Source of the DNA: Ruminococcus sp.
Lineage (GTDB): Bacteria; Bacillota; Clostridia; Oscillospirales; Ruminococcaceae
Assembly: GCA_017523285.1 (NCBI GenBank)
Contig: JAFWWU010000161.1
Span: forward strand, 18,705-82,704
DNA length: 64,000 nucleotides
Reading direction: 5' to 3'
The position numbers and the translations under genes were made by a program. This document shows positions 43,832 to 52,425 of the stretch, in pieces (position 1 is the first letter of the stretch; each line of letters starts with the position of its first letter). Under the pieces are notes generated by a model, which did no database searches, was not told the DNA's origin, and was given only the letters and a program-made list of their open reading frames with translations.

Positions 43832-44575
43832 ATGCTGAGAGGATATTACAGTGCAGCATCAGGAATTTTAGTACAGCAGAGAAATCTGAATGTAATAGGC
43901 AACAACATCACAAATGCAAGCACAGTAGGATACAGAGCACAGAGAGTAATACAGTCCACATTTGACCAGGAAGTAGTTTCACGTTATGAAAACGGCAAGT
44001 ATACTACAATAGGAACAGGCTCACAGACAAATGTAGTTGATACAGTTGAAACAAATTTCAATGAAAGCTCAATATATGAAACAGAGAATCCGTTTGATAT
44101 GGCAATAATCAGCGAGGGATTTTTCAATATCTCAGGCGATAACGGTCAGACGTTTATGACAAGAAATGGCTGCTTCAATATTGATGCGCAGGGATATCTT
44201 GTACTTGACGGAATCGGCAGAGTTCAGGGTGAAAACGGCGATATTTATGTCGGCGGCTCTGATTTCTCAATGGATTCGCTCGGAAATATCTACGATATAA
44301 ACGGAAACTTTGCAGGAAAGCTCAGAATTACAATTCCTGCCGAAGAGGCACAGACAATCAAAATGGAAAACGGACTTTTTGTTACTGATAATGTAACAGA
44401 TGTTGAAGTTCCAAAGGTTATAAATTACGGATATGAGCGTTCAAATGTAAATATGAATGATGAATATACACGTCTTATCGAAGCGCAGGCAGCGTTCAGA
44501 GCTTGCAGTACAGCTCTTTCGATGATAGACCAGATGAACGGCAAATCAGTTTCTTCAATTGCCGCAATCAACTGA
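43832..44575 (+). CDS. flgF: Flagellar rod protein, FlgF/FlhO type
   Basis: A 247-residue rod protein. The N-terminus GYYSAASGILVQQRNLNVIGNNITNASTVGYRAQ and the C-terminus ERSNVNMNDEYTRLIEAQAAFRACSTALSMIDQMNGK are rod/hook family features. Being the first of two similar genes, it is probably the proximal FlgF/FlhO; the assignment between FlgF and FlgG is by order. GGAGGAG precedes the ATG. Confidence 0.85.
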   Translation: MLRGYYSAASGILVQQRNLNVIGNNITNASTVGYRAQRVIQSTFDQEVVSRYENGKYTTIGTGSQTNVVDTVETNFNESSIYETENPFDMAIISEGFFNISGDNGQTFMTRNGCFNIDAQGYLVLDGIGRVQGENGDIYVGGSDFSMDSLGNIYDINGNFAGKLRITIPAEEAQTIKMENGLFVTDNVTDVEVPKVINYGYERSNVNMNDEYTRLIEAQAAFRACSTALSMIDQMNGKSVSSIAAIN

Positions 44576-44595
44576 TATAAGGGAGGAATAATCTC

Positions 44596-45345
44596 GTGAA
44601 TATAGCATTTTATGCAGGCAGAAGCGGACTTATGGCACATTCAGATGCTATAAATATTTCCGCACACAATATTGCCAATGCAAGTACAATCGGTTATAAG
44701 ACAACAACTCCTGAATTCAGAGAGCTTGTTTTCAATGACCTTGACCAAAATAAGAATAAAGAGCTTCAGGAAAATCAGAAAATGCGTGTTGGACATGGTG
44801 TGAAAATTCAGCAGGATAGCTTACAGTTTTCACAGGGTGTTCTCTCATCAACAGATTTTGAATTTGACTTTGCAATTGCAAGCGGAAATTCGCTTTTCGC
44901 AGTTGAAAGAGCAGGAGAAGTCCAGTTTACAAGAAACGGCGCATTCAATTTAAGTGTTGAGGGTGACGGAAATTATCTTGTAACAAGCGACGGAGGATAT
45001 GTTCTTAATAATAATTTTGAGAGAATAAGAGTTCCGTATGATGAAAATATGCTTCCTGACTCAAGGGCAACAAAAGAAATGCTCGGAATATTCAGCTTTG
45101 ATAATCCATACGGACTTTTCAGAGTTGACGGACAGAGTTTTCTGCCAACTGATATAAGCGGTGAGCCAAGAGTTGCGGCAGACGATGAATATGAGCTCAG
45201 ACAGGGAATGGTCGAACGCTCAAATATTAATCTTGCAAAGGAAATGTCTGATGTAATCGTAACACAGAAGGCATATCAGTTCTCGGCAAAGGTAGTACAG
45301 ACAGCCGATGAAATGGAAGATGTAATAAATAATCTGAGAAGATAA
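44596..45345 (+). CDS. flgG: Flagellar rod protein, FlgG/FlhP type
   Basis: A 249-residue rod protein with AFYAGRSGLMAHSDAINISAHNIANASTIGYKTTTPEFREL at the N-terminus and ERSNINLAKEMSDVIVTQKAYQFSAKVVQTADEMEDVINNLRR at the C-terminus, matching the distal-rod family. Start is GTG at 44596 with GGGAGGA upstream. It lies 20 bases after flgF. The exact FlgF/FlgG order is inferred. Confidence 0.85.
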   Translation: MNIAFYAGRSGLMAHSDAINISAHNIANASTIGYKTTTPEFRELVFNDLDQNKNKELQENQKMRVGHGVKIQQDSLQFSQGVLSSTDFEFDFAIASGNSLFAVERAGEVQFTRNGAFNLSVEGDGNYLVTSDGGYVLNNNFERIRVPYDENMLPDSRATKEMLGIFSFDNPYGLFRVDGQSFLPTDISGEPRVAADDEYELRQGMVERSNINLAKEMSDVIVTQKAYQFSAKVVQTADEMEDVINNLRR

Positions 45346-45382
45346 TAAAAGTATCATATTAAGGAGAAAGGAATGATATGCA

Positions 45383-46822
45383 GTGGCTGATATAAATAGG
45401 TCGGTAACACCTATAACCAATAAGAATATTATGCAGCCAACAAAGGAATATCGTAATTCCGAGCAGGTTCCTTTCGACTTTCAGGATGCTTCAAAGGTAA
45501 AGCAGGCGGCGGCGGAATCATCATTATCCGGGCAGCATAATGTTATCCGTGAAGATGGCTCTACCGCAGGCTTTTTTGAAATTCTGCATGACCCCGATGT
45601 ATCATCGGCGTTTCTTAAAAACATATTTCTTCTTCGTGAAATAGTAGGAATACTTCCGCTTAATAATTCCGCACAGACTGAGGAGATGAAGGCACTTCTT
45701 GATAAGCTTGTCCTTACTCCCGATGAAATTGCGGGAGAAATGATGAAGCAGGAGGATATTTCAACTATTTTCAAAGGCGGAATATTTGATATGCTCAGAG
45801 AGCTTTCAAATGAAAACAGTGCAAATCAGGATTTTTCGATAGCTGTAACAAATCTGCTTAAAGCGATAAACAATGAAAGCTCAAAGAACAGCATATTTGA
45901 ATCTGTGGAGGCGAATTTCGAGTCGCTCAAAGGAAATCTCGGACTTTCATCCTCATTTTCAGCAAAAATCGATGAGCTTTGTCAGAAAATAGCTGATTTT
46001 CGTGCTGCAACAAATGACCTTATGAATATACAGGACGAAAAGAGTATCACAGCACAATTCTCAAAGCTTAAATCCGAAATATTCAGCTTTTTCAAGGATG
46101 CTGAATCAAGTATTCTCTATAATGGGGATATTTCAAAGACATTTTCACTTATCAGGTATAATTTTTCAAGGCTCAGCGTTTCATCAGACGCAGTTCCCGA
46201 AGCCTTTACAAAGCTTCTTGAAATGATAGATGACGGAGATAAAAAAGAAAATCTCACAAACGCACTGCTTAAATTCCTTGATGATAACAAGCATGTAAGC
46301 AGTTCAAAGACAATGAATGCGCTTACGGAGCTTCTCAGGGCACAGTCTGAAAATCCCGATATGAAGATGATAAATTCTGACAGTATGGAAAAAATCATAC
46401 ACAGTCTTTTATCATCACCATGTAATTTTACTCCGCTTCTGCACTTTGTAGTGCCTGTTGAGTATGAGGATATTCAGGCATCTGCTGAAATATGGGTTAA
46501 TCCCGACGGAGAAGATGACGTCAGCGACCCCAAAAAAGACAGCAGATACACGCATATTCTTGCGGTATTCGATATACAGGATATAGGCAATTTCGAGGTA
46601 GAGCTTTTCGTTGAAAATAAAAATATCGAGCTTACTGTTTTATGCCCTAAGGAGCATACGAATTTCTTTAAGAACACAGCTTCGGATATTAGACAAGGTG
46701 TAAACAGTTCAGGATATAAACTAAAAAGCATAAATATAGATGAAATGAAAGAGCCTCGCTCGCTTATAGAGGTGTTTAAATCGTTGCCGCTGAGGAGGCA
46801 GGGAGTAAATGTCACAGTATAA
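45383..46822 (+). CDS. YlqG-like flagellar protein with a FliK-like C-terminal domain
   Basis: A 479-residue protein. The first 340 residues are mainly helical and poorly conserved; the last 130 (EDIQASAEIWVNPDGEDD ... HILAVFDIQDIGNFEVELFVENKNIELTVLCPKEHTNFFKN) resemble the Flg_hook domain of FliK. It precedes an FlhB-like gene, the ylqG-ylqH arrangement seen in Bacillus. Start is GTG at 45383 with AAAGGAA upstream. It could be a second export-switch partner; this is inference. Confidence 0.75.
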   Translation: MADINRSVTPITNKNIMQPTKEYRNSEQVPFDFQDASKVKQAAAESSLSGQHNVIREDGSTAGFFEILHDPDVSSAFLKNIFLLREIVGILPLNNSAQTEEMKALLDKLVLTPDEIAGEMMKQEDISTIFKGGIFDMLRELSNENSANQDFSIAVTNLLKAINNESSKNSIFESVEANFESLKGNLGLSSSFSAKIDELCQKIADFRAATNDLMNIQDEKSITAQFSKLKSEIFSFFKDAESSILYNGDISKTFSLIRYNFSRLSVSSDAVPEAFTKLLEMIDDGDKKENLTNALLKFLDDNKHVSSSKTMNALTELLRAQSENPDMKMINSDSMEKIIHSLLSSPCNFTPLLHFVVPVEYEDIQASAEIWVNPDGEDDVSDPKKDSRYTHILAVFDIQDIGNFEVELFVENKNIELTVLCPKEHTNFFKNTASDIRQGVNSSGYKLKSINIDEMKEPRSLIEVFKSLPLRRQGVNVTV

Positions 46823-47147
46823 CAAGAAAAAATCAACTATAAGCAATAACAATGTTACAAATAAAGCGGTTGCGCTCAAATATGACACAGAAAAGGACAG
46901 CGCCCCTGTCGTTGTAGCTTCAGGGTGTGGCGATGTTGCAAGAAACATCATAGAAGTAGCCGAAAAGAACGGCATACCCGTTTACCGAGATGACAGTGCA
47001 GCTTCGCTTATGTGCATGCTGAAAGTAGGGAGCAATATTCCTCCCGAGCTTTACGGCGTAATAGCTTCAATATATATAAGTATAATGAAAACATCATCAG
47101 AGCTTAAAAACAGACTAATGAACGAAAACGGAGGAAAAACGGAATGA
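46809..47147 (+). CDS. FlhB C-terminal-domain protein (FlhX/YlqH-like)
   Basis: A 112-residue soluble protein equal to the FlhB cytoplasmic domain after its NPTH site: NKAVALKYDTEKDSAPVVVASGCGDVARNIIEVAEKNGIPVYRDD, closely parallel to the FlhB in this window, and lacking the membrane part. The NPTH tetrapeptide itself is replaced by NNVTNKA, so no autocleavage is expected. Overlaps the upstream gene by 14 bases and the downstream one by ATGA. Confidence 0.88.
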   Translation: MSQYNKKKSTISNNNVTNKAVALKYDTEKDSAPVVVASGCGDVARNIIEVAEKNGIPVYRDDSAASLMCMLKVGSNIPPELYGVIASIYISIMKTSSELKNRLMNENGGKTE

Positions 47148-47797
47148 TGAACACCACCATAGATAAATGCTATGTCGGTTCGACCTGTGAAATCAGATCG
47201 TTCGGCAACGAATTGTTGTCTATTGGCGTGATAGAAGAAATCGCTGACGATTATATAGCTATAGTTCCGCATAACGAAAGGCTTAGGCTTTTCAACACAT
47301 CCGCAAAGCTTAAACTCAATATATTCAACTCAAAGGCAGGGCTTCTTGTAATTATCGCAGAGGTGCTTACATCAAGTCCATTTCAGCTTAAAATAGTAGA
47401 GCCGCTTAAAATAATCGACCATGAACGCCGCTCGGGATTCCGTGTGGCTGTGGATATGTGGGCAAAGGTTTCGTCTGACAGCAGATTTTCAATATTTGAA
47501 TCCTACGACGTTCAGATAGTCTACATAAACGATGTTTCTATATGCGGACTTCATATGTTTTCCGAGAAAATTTACGAAGTCGGCTCAATGCAGTGGGTTA
47601 TGCTTGAGCTTGAAAACAGAACTATCATAACGCAGATTGAGATTATTCGTAAATCTGAGGATTTTGCAATGACTCGCAACGGAGTAGGTTTATACGAATA
47701 TGGTATTCGTTTTGTAGAGCTTCGCCCCGAAGATGACGACAGATTATGCTCGTTTTTGTTCAAGCGACAGCGTGAAATCTCGAGCAAAGTTAAATAG
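47144..47797 (+). CDS. PilZ-domain c-di-GMP-binding flagellar protein (YcgR/YpfA-like)
   Basis: A 217-residue two-domain protein: an N-terminal YcgR_2-like beta domain (residues 8-90) and a PilZ domain with R96-x-x-x-R100 (in ERRSGFR) and D130-x-S132-x-x-G135 (in NDVSICG), the residues that bind c-di-GMP. In Bacillus the homologue slows the motor via MotA. It ends the long operon and overlaps the preceding gene by ATGA. Confidence 0.9.
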   Translation: MMNTTIDKCYVGSTCEIRSFGNELLSIGVIEEIADDYIAIVPHNERLRLFNTSAKLKLNIFNSKAGLLVIIAEVLTSSPFQLKIVEPLKIIDHERRSGFRVAVDMWAKVSSDSRFSIFESYDVQIVYINDVSICGLHMFSEKIYEVGSMQWVMLELENRTIITQIEIIRKSEDFAMTRNGVGLYEYGIRFVELRPEDDDRLCSFLFKRQREISSKVK

Positions 47798-47846
47798 TTG
47801 TTAAATATGCACAAAAAAAGATTTTTTATTTGTAGAATATTATCCC

Positions 47847-47873
47847 TTTAAAAAATCTAAAAACGTGCGATTT
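47847..47873 (+). promoter_or_regulatory. Candidate sigma-28 promoter for flagellin
   Basis: TTTAA at 47847-47851, a 14-base spacer and TGCGATTT at 47866-47873. The -10 has mismatches to GCCGATAT but the geometry is the same as before flgM and fliD, and flagellin is the typical sigma-28 target. The 47798-47998 gap holds only this and the leader below. Confidence 0.45.
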
Positions 47874-47892
47874 ATATATTGTAATTCAAAAG

Positions 47893-47991
47893 ACAACAAT
47901 ATCGGATCCGTTGTTAGTCTTGCGAATATAAAGGGCTCCGAGAAGGAATTTCGGAGAAACAAATTTTAAATCTATAATTAATACACGGAGG
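47893..47991 (+). promoter_or_regulatory. Structured fliC leader with candidate CsrA sites
   Basis: The hairpin CTCCGA (47936-47941)/TCGGAG (47951-47956) displays GGA at 47945-47947 in its loop GAAGGAATT. A second weaker hairpin AACAA/TTGTT has GGA at 47904-47906 in its loop, and the ribosome site CGGAGG at 47986-47991 is itself a GGA site. This resembles the hag leader, where CsrA bridges an upstream hairpin and the SD to block translation until FliW removes it. csrA and fliW are both in this window. Confidence 0.65.
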
Positions 47992-47998
47992 TATACTT

Positions 47999-49027
47999 AT
48001 GGGAATGGTAGTTAGAACTAATATGGGCGCTATTAATGCTAATAATGCGCTTACAAAAAACAACAGCACAGTTAACAAGAATATTGAAAAGCTTTCAAGC
48101 GGTTTCAGAATTAACCGTGCAGCTGACGACGCTTCAGGTCTCGCTATATCTGAAAAGATGAAGAGACAGATCAAGGCTCTCGATACAGCTACAGCTAATG
48201 CTGAAGACGGTATCTCGCTCATCCAGACTGCTGAAGGTTACATGGGTGAAGTTCACGACATGCTCAACAGAATGGTTGAACTTGCTGAAAAAGCTGCTAA
48301 TGGTACTTATGAAGTAGGTAAGGATAAAGGTATTAGTGCTTACAATGTAACTACAACTGCTTCTGCTGGTACAGACCGTGCTGCTCTTCAGGCTGAAATG
48401 GATCAGCTTTGTGCTGAAATTGACAGAATTGCTGCTACAGCTAACTTCAATAACAACAAGATTATGGATGGTTCATTATCAAGCACAGGCGGTTCTGTAA
48501 CTGTTAATGGAACTTCAGTATCATGTAATGTTTTGACACTTCAGATTGGTGAAACATCTGGTGATGTAGATAAGCTGACAGTTAAGGTTAAAAGCTTTAA
48601 GACAGCAGATCTTTTCAATAGCATATCAAATGCTGCTACAGCTACAGCTAATTTCGTTAGAGATAATTCTTCGGATGCAGGCATGAAGTTAAATATGAAA
48701 GAAAAGTTTGGTACATCTGCGATGACACTTAACATTTCAGATCAGAATTTTGCTTCAAAAGTAGCAGAGGATCTAAAGAAAGTTATCGATGACGTATCAT
48801 CACAGAGAGCTAATCTTGGTGCTATGCAAAACAGACTTGATTATACAATCAACAACCTTACAACAGCAAGTGAGAATATCTCAGCTGCTAATTCACGTAT
48901 CCGTGATACAAATATGGCTAAGGAAATGATGAAGTATACTCAGGGTAACGTTCTTACTCAGGCTGCTCAGGCTATGCTTGCACAGGCTAATCAGGCACCA
49001 CAGGGTGTTCTTCAGCTTCTCCAGTAA
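47999..49027 (+). CDS. fliC: Flagellin FliC/Hag
   Basis: A 342-residue flagellin, on the short side. N-terminal D0/D1: NMGAINANNALTKNNSTVNKNIEKLSSGFRINRAADDASGLAISEKMK. C-terminal: NRLDYTINNLTTASENISAANSRIRDTNMAKEMMKYTQGNVLTQAAQAMLAQANQAPQGVLQLLQ. The centre is short and threonine/serine rich, with many possible glycosylation sites. Its codon choice (many GCT for alanine) differs from neighbouring flagellar genes, as expected for a very highly expressed gene. GGAGG precedes the ATG. Confidence 0.98.
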   Translation: MGMVVRTNMGAINANNALTKNNSTVNKNIEKLSSGFRINRAADDASGLAISEKMKRQIKALDTATANAEDGISLIQTAEGYMGEVHDMLNRMVELAEKAANGTYEVGKDKGISAYNVTTTASAGTDRAALQAEMDQLCAEIDRIAATANFNNNKIMDGSLSSTGGSVTVNGTSVSCNVLTLQIGETSGDVDKLTVKVKSFKTADLFNSISNAATATANFVRDNSSDAGMKLNMKEKFGTSAMTLNISDQNFASKVAEDLKKVIDDVSSQRANLGAMQNRLDYTINNLTTASENISAANSRIRDTNMAKEMMKYTQGNVLTQAAQAMLAQANQAPQGVLQLLQ

Positions 49028-49089
49028 TCTGATTACTAAAAGATTTATAAAGTTTACTGCTTAATTGCATAACTTAAATTAGGATCCGC

Positions 49090-49120
49090 AAAGAGCGTCT
49101 CGCTTGAGACGCTCTTTTTG
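49090..49120 (+). terminator. Intrinsic terminator after flagellin
   Basis: AAGAGCGTCTC and GAGACGCTCTT with a short loop (GCTT), then TTTG. It lies only 18 bases before the ATG of the next gene, leaving no room for a separate promoter between them, so that gene is likely expressed by read-through. Confidence 0.88.
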
Positions 49121-49137
49121 TGAAAGGAATAAAAACT

Positions 49138-51132
49138 ATGAAAGCAAGAGTTTCAAATAATAATACTGAAAAAAACAATGAAATAGTCCTCTCAATAGGA
49201 ATGATAGTAAAGAATGAGGAAAAGCATCTGGAAAATTGTTTATCCGCACTTAAAAATCTTACCGACCATATTTCTTCCGAGCTTATAATTGTTGATACAG
49301 GCTCAACTGATAGAACAAAAGAAATAGCATTGAAATATACAGATAAAGTTTATGATTTTGAATGGATAGATGATTTTGCGGCTGCAAGAAATTTTGGTTT
49401 AAAAAAAGCTAAAGGCAAATGGTTTATGTTCCTTGATGCTGATGAATATTTTGATGAAGATTGCAATCAGATGGTTAAATTTTTTTCATATCCTGAACTT
49501 TATGAACATGGAAAATGGAATTGTGGTTCTGTTTCAATGTATAATTACGATACTGAGAAAGGAAAATCATATTCACTTTTTTATCCATTAAGGTTAGCAA
49601 GGTTAACAGATAAATTAGTATTTGAAGGCAAGATACATGAATATTTAGAAAACATAGATTTTCCTGTAGCAAATTTTGATACAATAGTACATCATTATGG
49701 CTATATATCGAATAATGCGAATATAAAGAATAAAAGCAAACGAAATATGCAATTATTATTGGAAGAGTTTAAAACAAAAAAACAAAATGCACGATTAGTA
49801 ACACAACTTTTTGATTCGTGTAATGACCCAAAAGAAACCGAAAAATATGCTAAAATGCTTATAGATTTAGTTGAATTAAATTTACCTGAAAATAAGAATA
49901 CGATAAATGAAAGTTTAGTAAGAGCTATAAGATTTTATACTTCCAATAATAAATATAATCAAGCACTAAATGCTATAGATAAGTTTTTTTCTTATGAAAA
50001 AAATGATGAACGAGTATCTGCACTTGATGTATATGTATGTAAAGCAACTGTTCACAACTTATTGTGTGAATACGATAACGCTTGTGATGCATACAGTAAA
50101 TATTTTGAAGCCTATAATAAGTATAAAACAGGTGATTTACTAATGAATGATGCATCAGCACTTGTAATTACAAGTATAAGTGATGATGCGTATAATAAAG
50201 TGAAATTCAACTATATTTCTTCTTTAAGTAAGAATCATGATTATAAAAAAGCCAGAGAAGTCCTTGAAGAATTTGACATAGAAAAACTTGAACTCGGTGA
50301 TTATAAAAACTGGGCTGAAAAGTATTATGTAGTTTTCGACCAAGACAAAGACTACAAACAAGCCATTGAAATATACCAAAAAGCCCTTGCAACCAAGGAT
50401 AAAGACAAGATAAAGCTTGCGGTGCAGATTTTCGAAAACTTCTATTCATCACATCTCCTTGACAGAGAGGATTTCGTAAACGCTATTGCTGAATCTGACG
50501 CAGAGGGGCTTTATATCGACCTTATGAAGATAGTCAGAGCCGATAATAACGGCGAGGATATAACAGCATCTCTTACCGACTTTATCCACAGAGTTGACGA
50601 CTGGAAATATGGATACGCTGAGGCAATCTACCTTTGCATGAAGCATAATATCGACATAAACGATATTCTTGTAATGCTCAGCAATTCCATAATGAAATCA
50701 CACTTCCCGATTATCGCAACAACTCACGAGGAATATGCTCAGACAGTTATCGATTACTGCAAGAGCTTTGACTATACACAGTCAATTCATGCAATGCTGT
50801 GGATGACATCTGCACTTGAAACAGCGGTGCTCTCCTCCGCTAATCTCTACGAGGAGCAGAGAGCTGTCCTCTATGATACATTTGTGTGCGTGCTTTCGGA
50901 CTATATTTACAACATTTATAATCAGGAGCTTCTCAATGTTGATGACGTTGATGTTCTTCCTGAGCTTCACAGATTCGGATTCTATATGACTCTTGCATTT
51001 ACTGCTCAGAACGACGGCGATGATATCGGATATATCCGCTGTCTGAGAGAGGCACTCCGCCTTTGCGAGCCAATGAAGGATTTAGTATCATTCTATCTTG
51101 ATAAATTTGCAGAGAAAATGAAAGACGAATAA
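49138..51132 (+). CDS. Glycosyltransferase family 2 protein with TPR-like C-terminus
   Basis: A 664-residue cytoplasmic protein. Residues 14-110 form a GT-A domain: LSIGMIVKNEEKHLENCLSALK, ELIIVDTGSTDRTKEIA, FAAARNFGLKKAKGKWFMFLDADEYF, with the metal-binding DAD. The remaining part is helical with TPR-like repeats. Because it directly follows flagellin, flagellin glycosylation is a reasonable inference, but the acceptor is not proven. ATG 49138 follows GAAAGGAA. The region 49640-50270 is clearly richer in A/T than the parts before and after. Confidence 0.82.
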   Translation: MKARVSNNNTEKNNEIVLSIGMIVKNEEKHLENCLSALKNLTDHISSELIIVDTGSTDRTKEIALKYTDKVYDFEWIDDFAAARNFGLKKAKGKWFMFLDADEYFDEDCNQMVKFFSYPELYEHGKWNCGSVSMYNYDTEKGKSYSLFYPLRLARLTDKLVFEGKIHEYLENIDFPVANFDTIVHHYGYISNNANIKNKSKRNMQLLLEEFKTKKQNARLVTQLFDSCNDPKETEKYAKMLIDLVELNLPENKNTINESLVRAIRFYTSNNKYNQALNAIDKFFSYEKNDERVSALDVYVCKATVHNLLCEYDNACDAYSKYFEAYNKYKTGDLLMNDASALVITSISDDAYNKVKFNYISSLSKNHDYKKAREVLEEFDIEKLELGDYKNWAEKYYVVFDQDKDYKQAIEIYQKALATKDKDKIKLAVQIFENFYSSHLLDREDFVNAIAESDAEGLYIDLMKIVRADNNGEDITASLTDFIHRVDDWKYGYAEAIYLCMKHNIDINDILVMLSNSIMKSHFPIIATTHEEYAQTVIDYCKSFDYTQSIHAMLWMTSALETAVLSSANLYEEQRAVLYDTFVCVLSDYIYNIYNQELLNVDDVDVLPELHRFGFYMTLAFTAQNDGDDIGYIRCLREALRLCEPMKDLVSFYLDKFAEKMKDE

Positions 51133-51141
51133 ATATAATAT

Positions 51142-51168
51142 AAGGGACGTCAGCAAGACGTCCCTTTT
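51142..51168 (+). terminator. Intrinsic terminator after the glycosyltransferase
   Basis: AAGGGACGTC pairs with GACGTCCCTT across the loop AGCAA, followed by TTTG. It is symmetric and could also serve the convergent folC. Confidence 0.85.
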
Positions 51169-51171
51169 GTG

Positions 51172-52425
51172 TTATATAAAATTCATAAACTCACTATACA
51201 TATAAAGCGAGCCGAGCGCAATAAGCGGAAGCTGATGTTTTTCAGCGTATGTGAGAGCTTTTTCAACTCCCGCAGAAAGCTCTGTTGAAAATTCAGCATC
51301 TACGCCATTTCTGATAAATTCATCCGCAAGAAGCATGCTATCCAAAGCTCTCGGATTATTCGGTTTAACTGTGAAAGTTTTTGCCGCAACTTCGCTGAGA
51401 GTTTTTACCATTTCGGGATATTCCTTGTCAGCCATAACCCCCATAAGCAGAACGACTTTTCCGTCAAAATAATTCGTTATGCTTTCAATTGCCGCATTTA
51501 CTCCATGAGGATTATGCGAGCCGTCAAAAATCACAATCGGATTTTCTTTTATAAGCTCAAATCTTCCGTTAAGGTGAGCACTTTTCAGCCCCTTGTATAC
51601 AGCTTTATCGCTTATGTCAAGTCCGTTTCTGCGGAGGATTTCAACTGCGCTGATTGCAATTGCCGCATTGTATGGCTGATATATTCCAAGCATGGAGAGA
51701 GAAAATTTCTGCTCCCCGAAATTAAAACTGCTTCCCGAAAGTGTACAGCTTATATTACTTAGTCTGCTGTAATCTACGGTGAAAATTTTTGAATTTATAG
51801 CTTTTTCGGAGATTACTTCCAAGGCTTCTTTGCTGTTTCCGCCAAAAAGAACGGGACAGCCTTTTTTTATAATTCCTGCTTTATGAGCCGCTATTTCTGC
51901 AATAGTGTCGCCAAGAAAAGCGGAGTGGTCGGCTTCGACATTGGTTATAACTGAAAGCAGGGGAGCTTCAATTACATTTGTGGAGTCCATATCGCCGCCA
52001 AGACCGCACTCAATAACAGCGACATCGCAATTTTTCTTGCTGAAATATTCAAATGCCGCCGCAGTTGTGATTTCAAATTCAGTCGGCGGCTCGTCCATTG
52101 CTTCTGCAACAGGCATAATATTTCCGATTAATTCTGCAAATTCGCTGTCGGAGATTTCGCCGCCGTCAAGCTGAATGCTCTCATTCACTCTTGTAACAAA
52201 CGGAGATGAGAAAAGACCTGTTTTGTATCCCTGTGCATCGAGAATGCACGACAGCATTTTTGTAACCGAGCCTTTTCCGTTAGTTCCTGTAACGTGAATG
52301 AACTTCACGTTTTTATGAGGATTTCCAAGATGTTCAAGCAGCTGTGTTATTCTTGAAAGACCAAGACAGCTCCCACGTTTTGATGTGAATGCAAGATAAT
52401 CTATTGCTTCTTTGTATGTCATCAT
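51172..52425 (-). CDS. folC: Folylpolyglutamate / dihydrofolate synthase FolC
   Basis: A 417-residue Mur-ligase-like enzyme that adds glutamate to folates (and possibly dihydropteroate). P-loop VTGTNGKGSVTK is at residues 45-56, with SPFVTRVNESI, TNVEADHSAFLG and the C-terminal FDGSHNPHG motif. It overlaps folT by ATGA (52422-52425), so uptake and retention of folate are coupled behind a THF riboswitch. Confidence 0.96.
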   Translation of the reverse strand: MMTYKEAIDYLAFTSKRGSCLGLSRITQLLEHLGNPHKNVKFIHVTGTNGKGSVTKMLSCILDAQGYKTGLFSSPFVTRVNESIQLDGGEISDSEFAELIGNIMPVAEAMDEPPTEFEITTAAAFEYFSKKNCDVAVIECGLGGDMDSTNVIEAPLLSVITNVEADHSAFLGDTIAEIAAHKAGIIKKGCPVLFGGNSKEALEVISEKAINSKIFTVDYSRLSNISCTLSGSSFNFGEQKFSLSMLGIYQPYNAAIAISAVEILRRNGLDISDKAVYKGLKSAHLNGRFELIKENPIVIFDGSHNPHGVNAAIESITNYFDGKVVLLMGVMADKEYPEMVKTLSEVAAKTFTVKPNNPRALDSMLLADEFIRNGVDAEFSTELSAGVEKALTYAEKHQLPLIALGSLYMYSEFMNFI

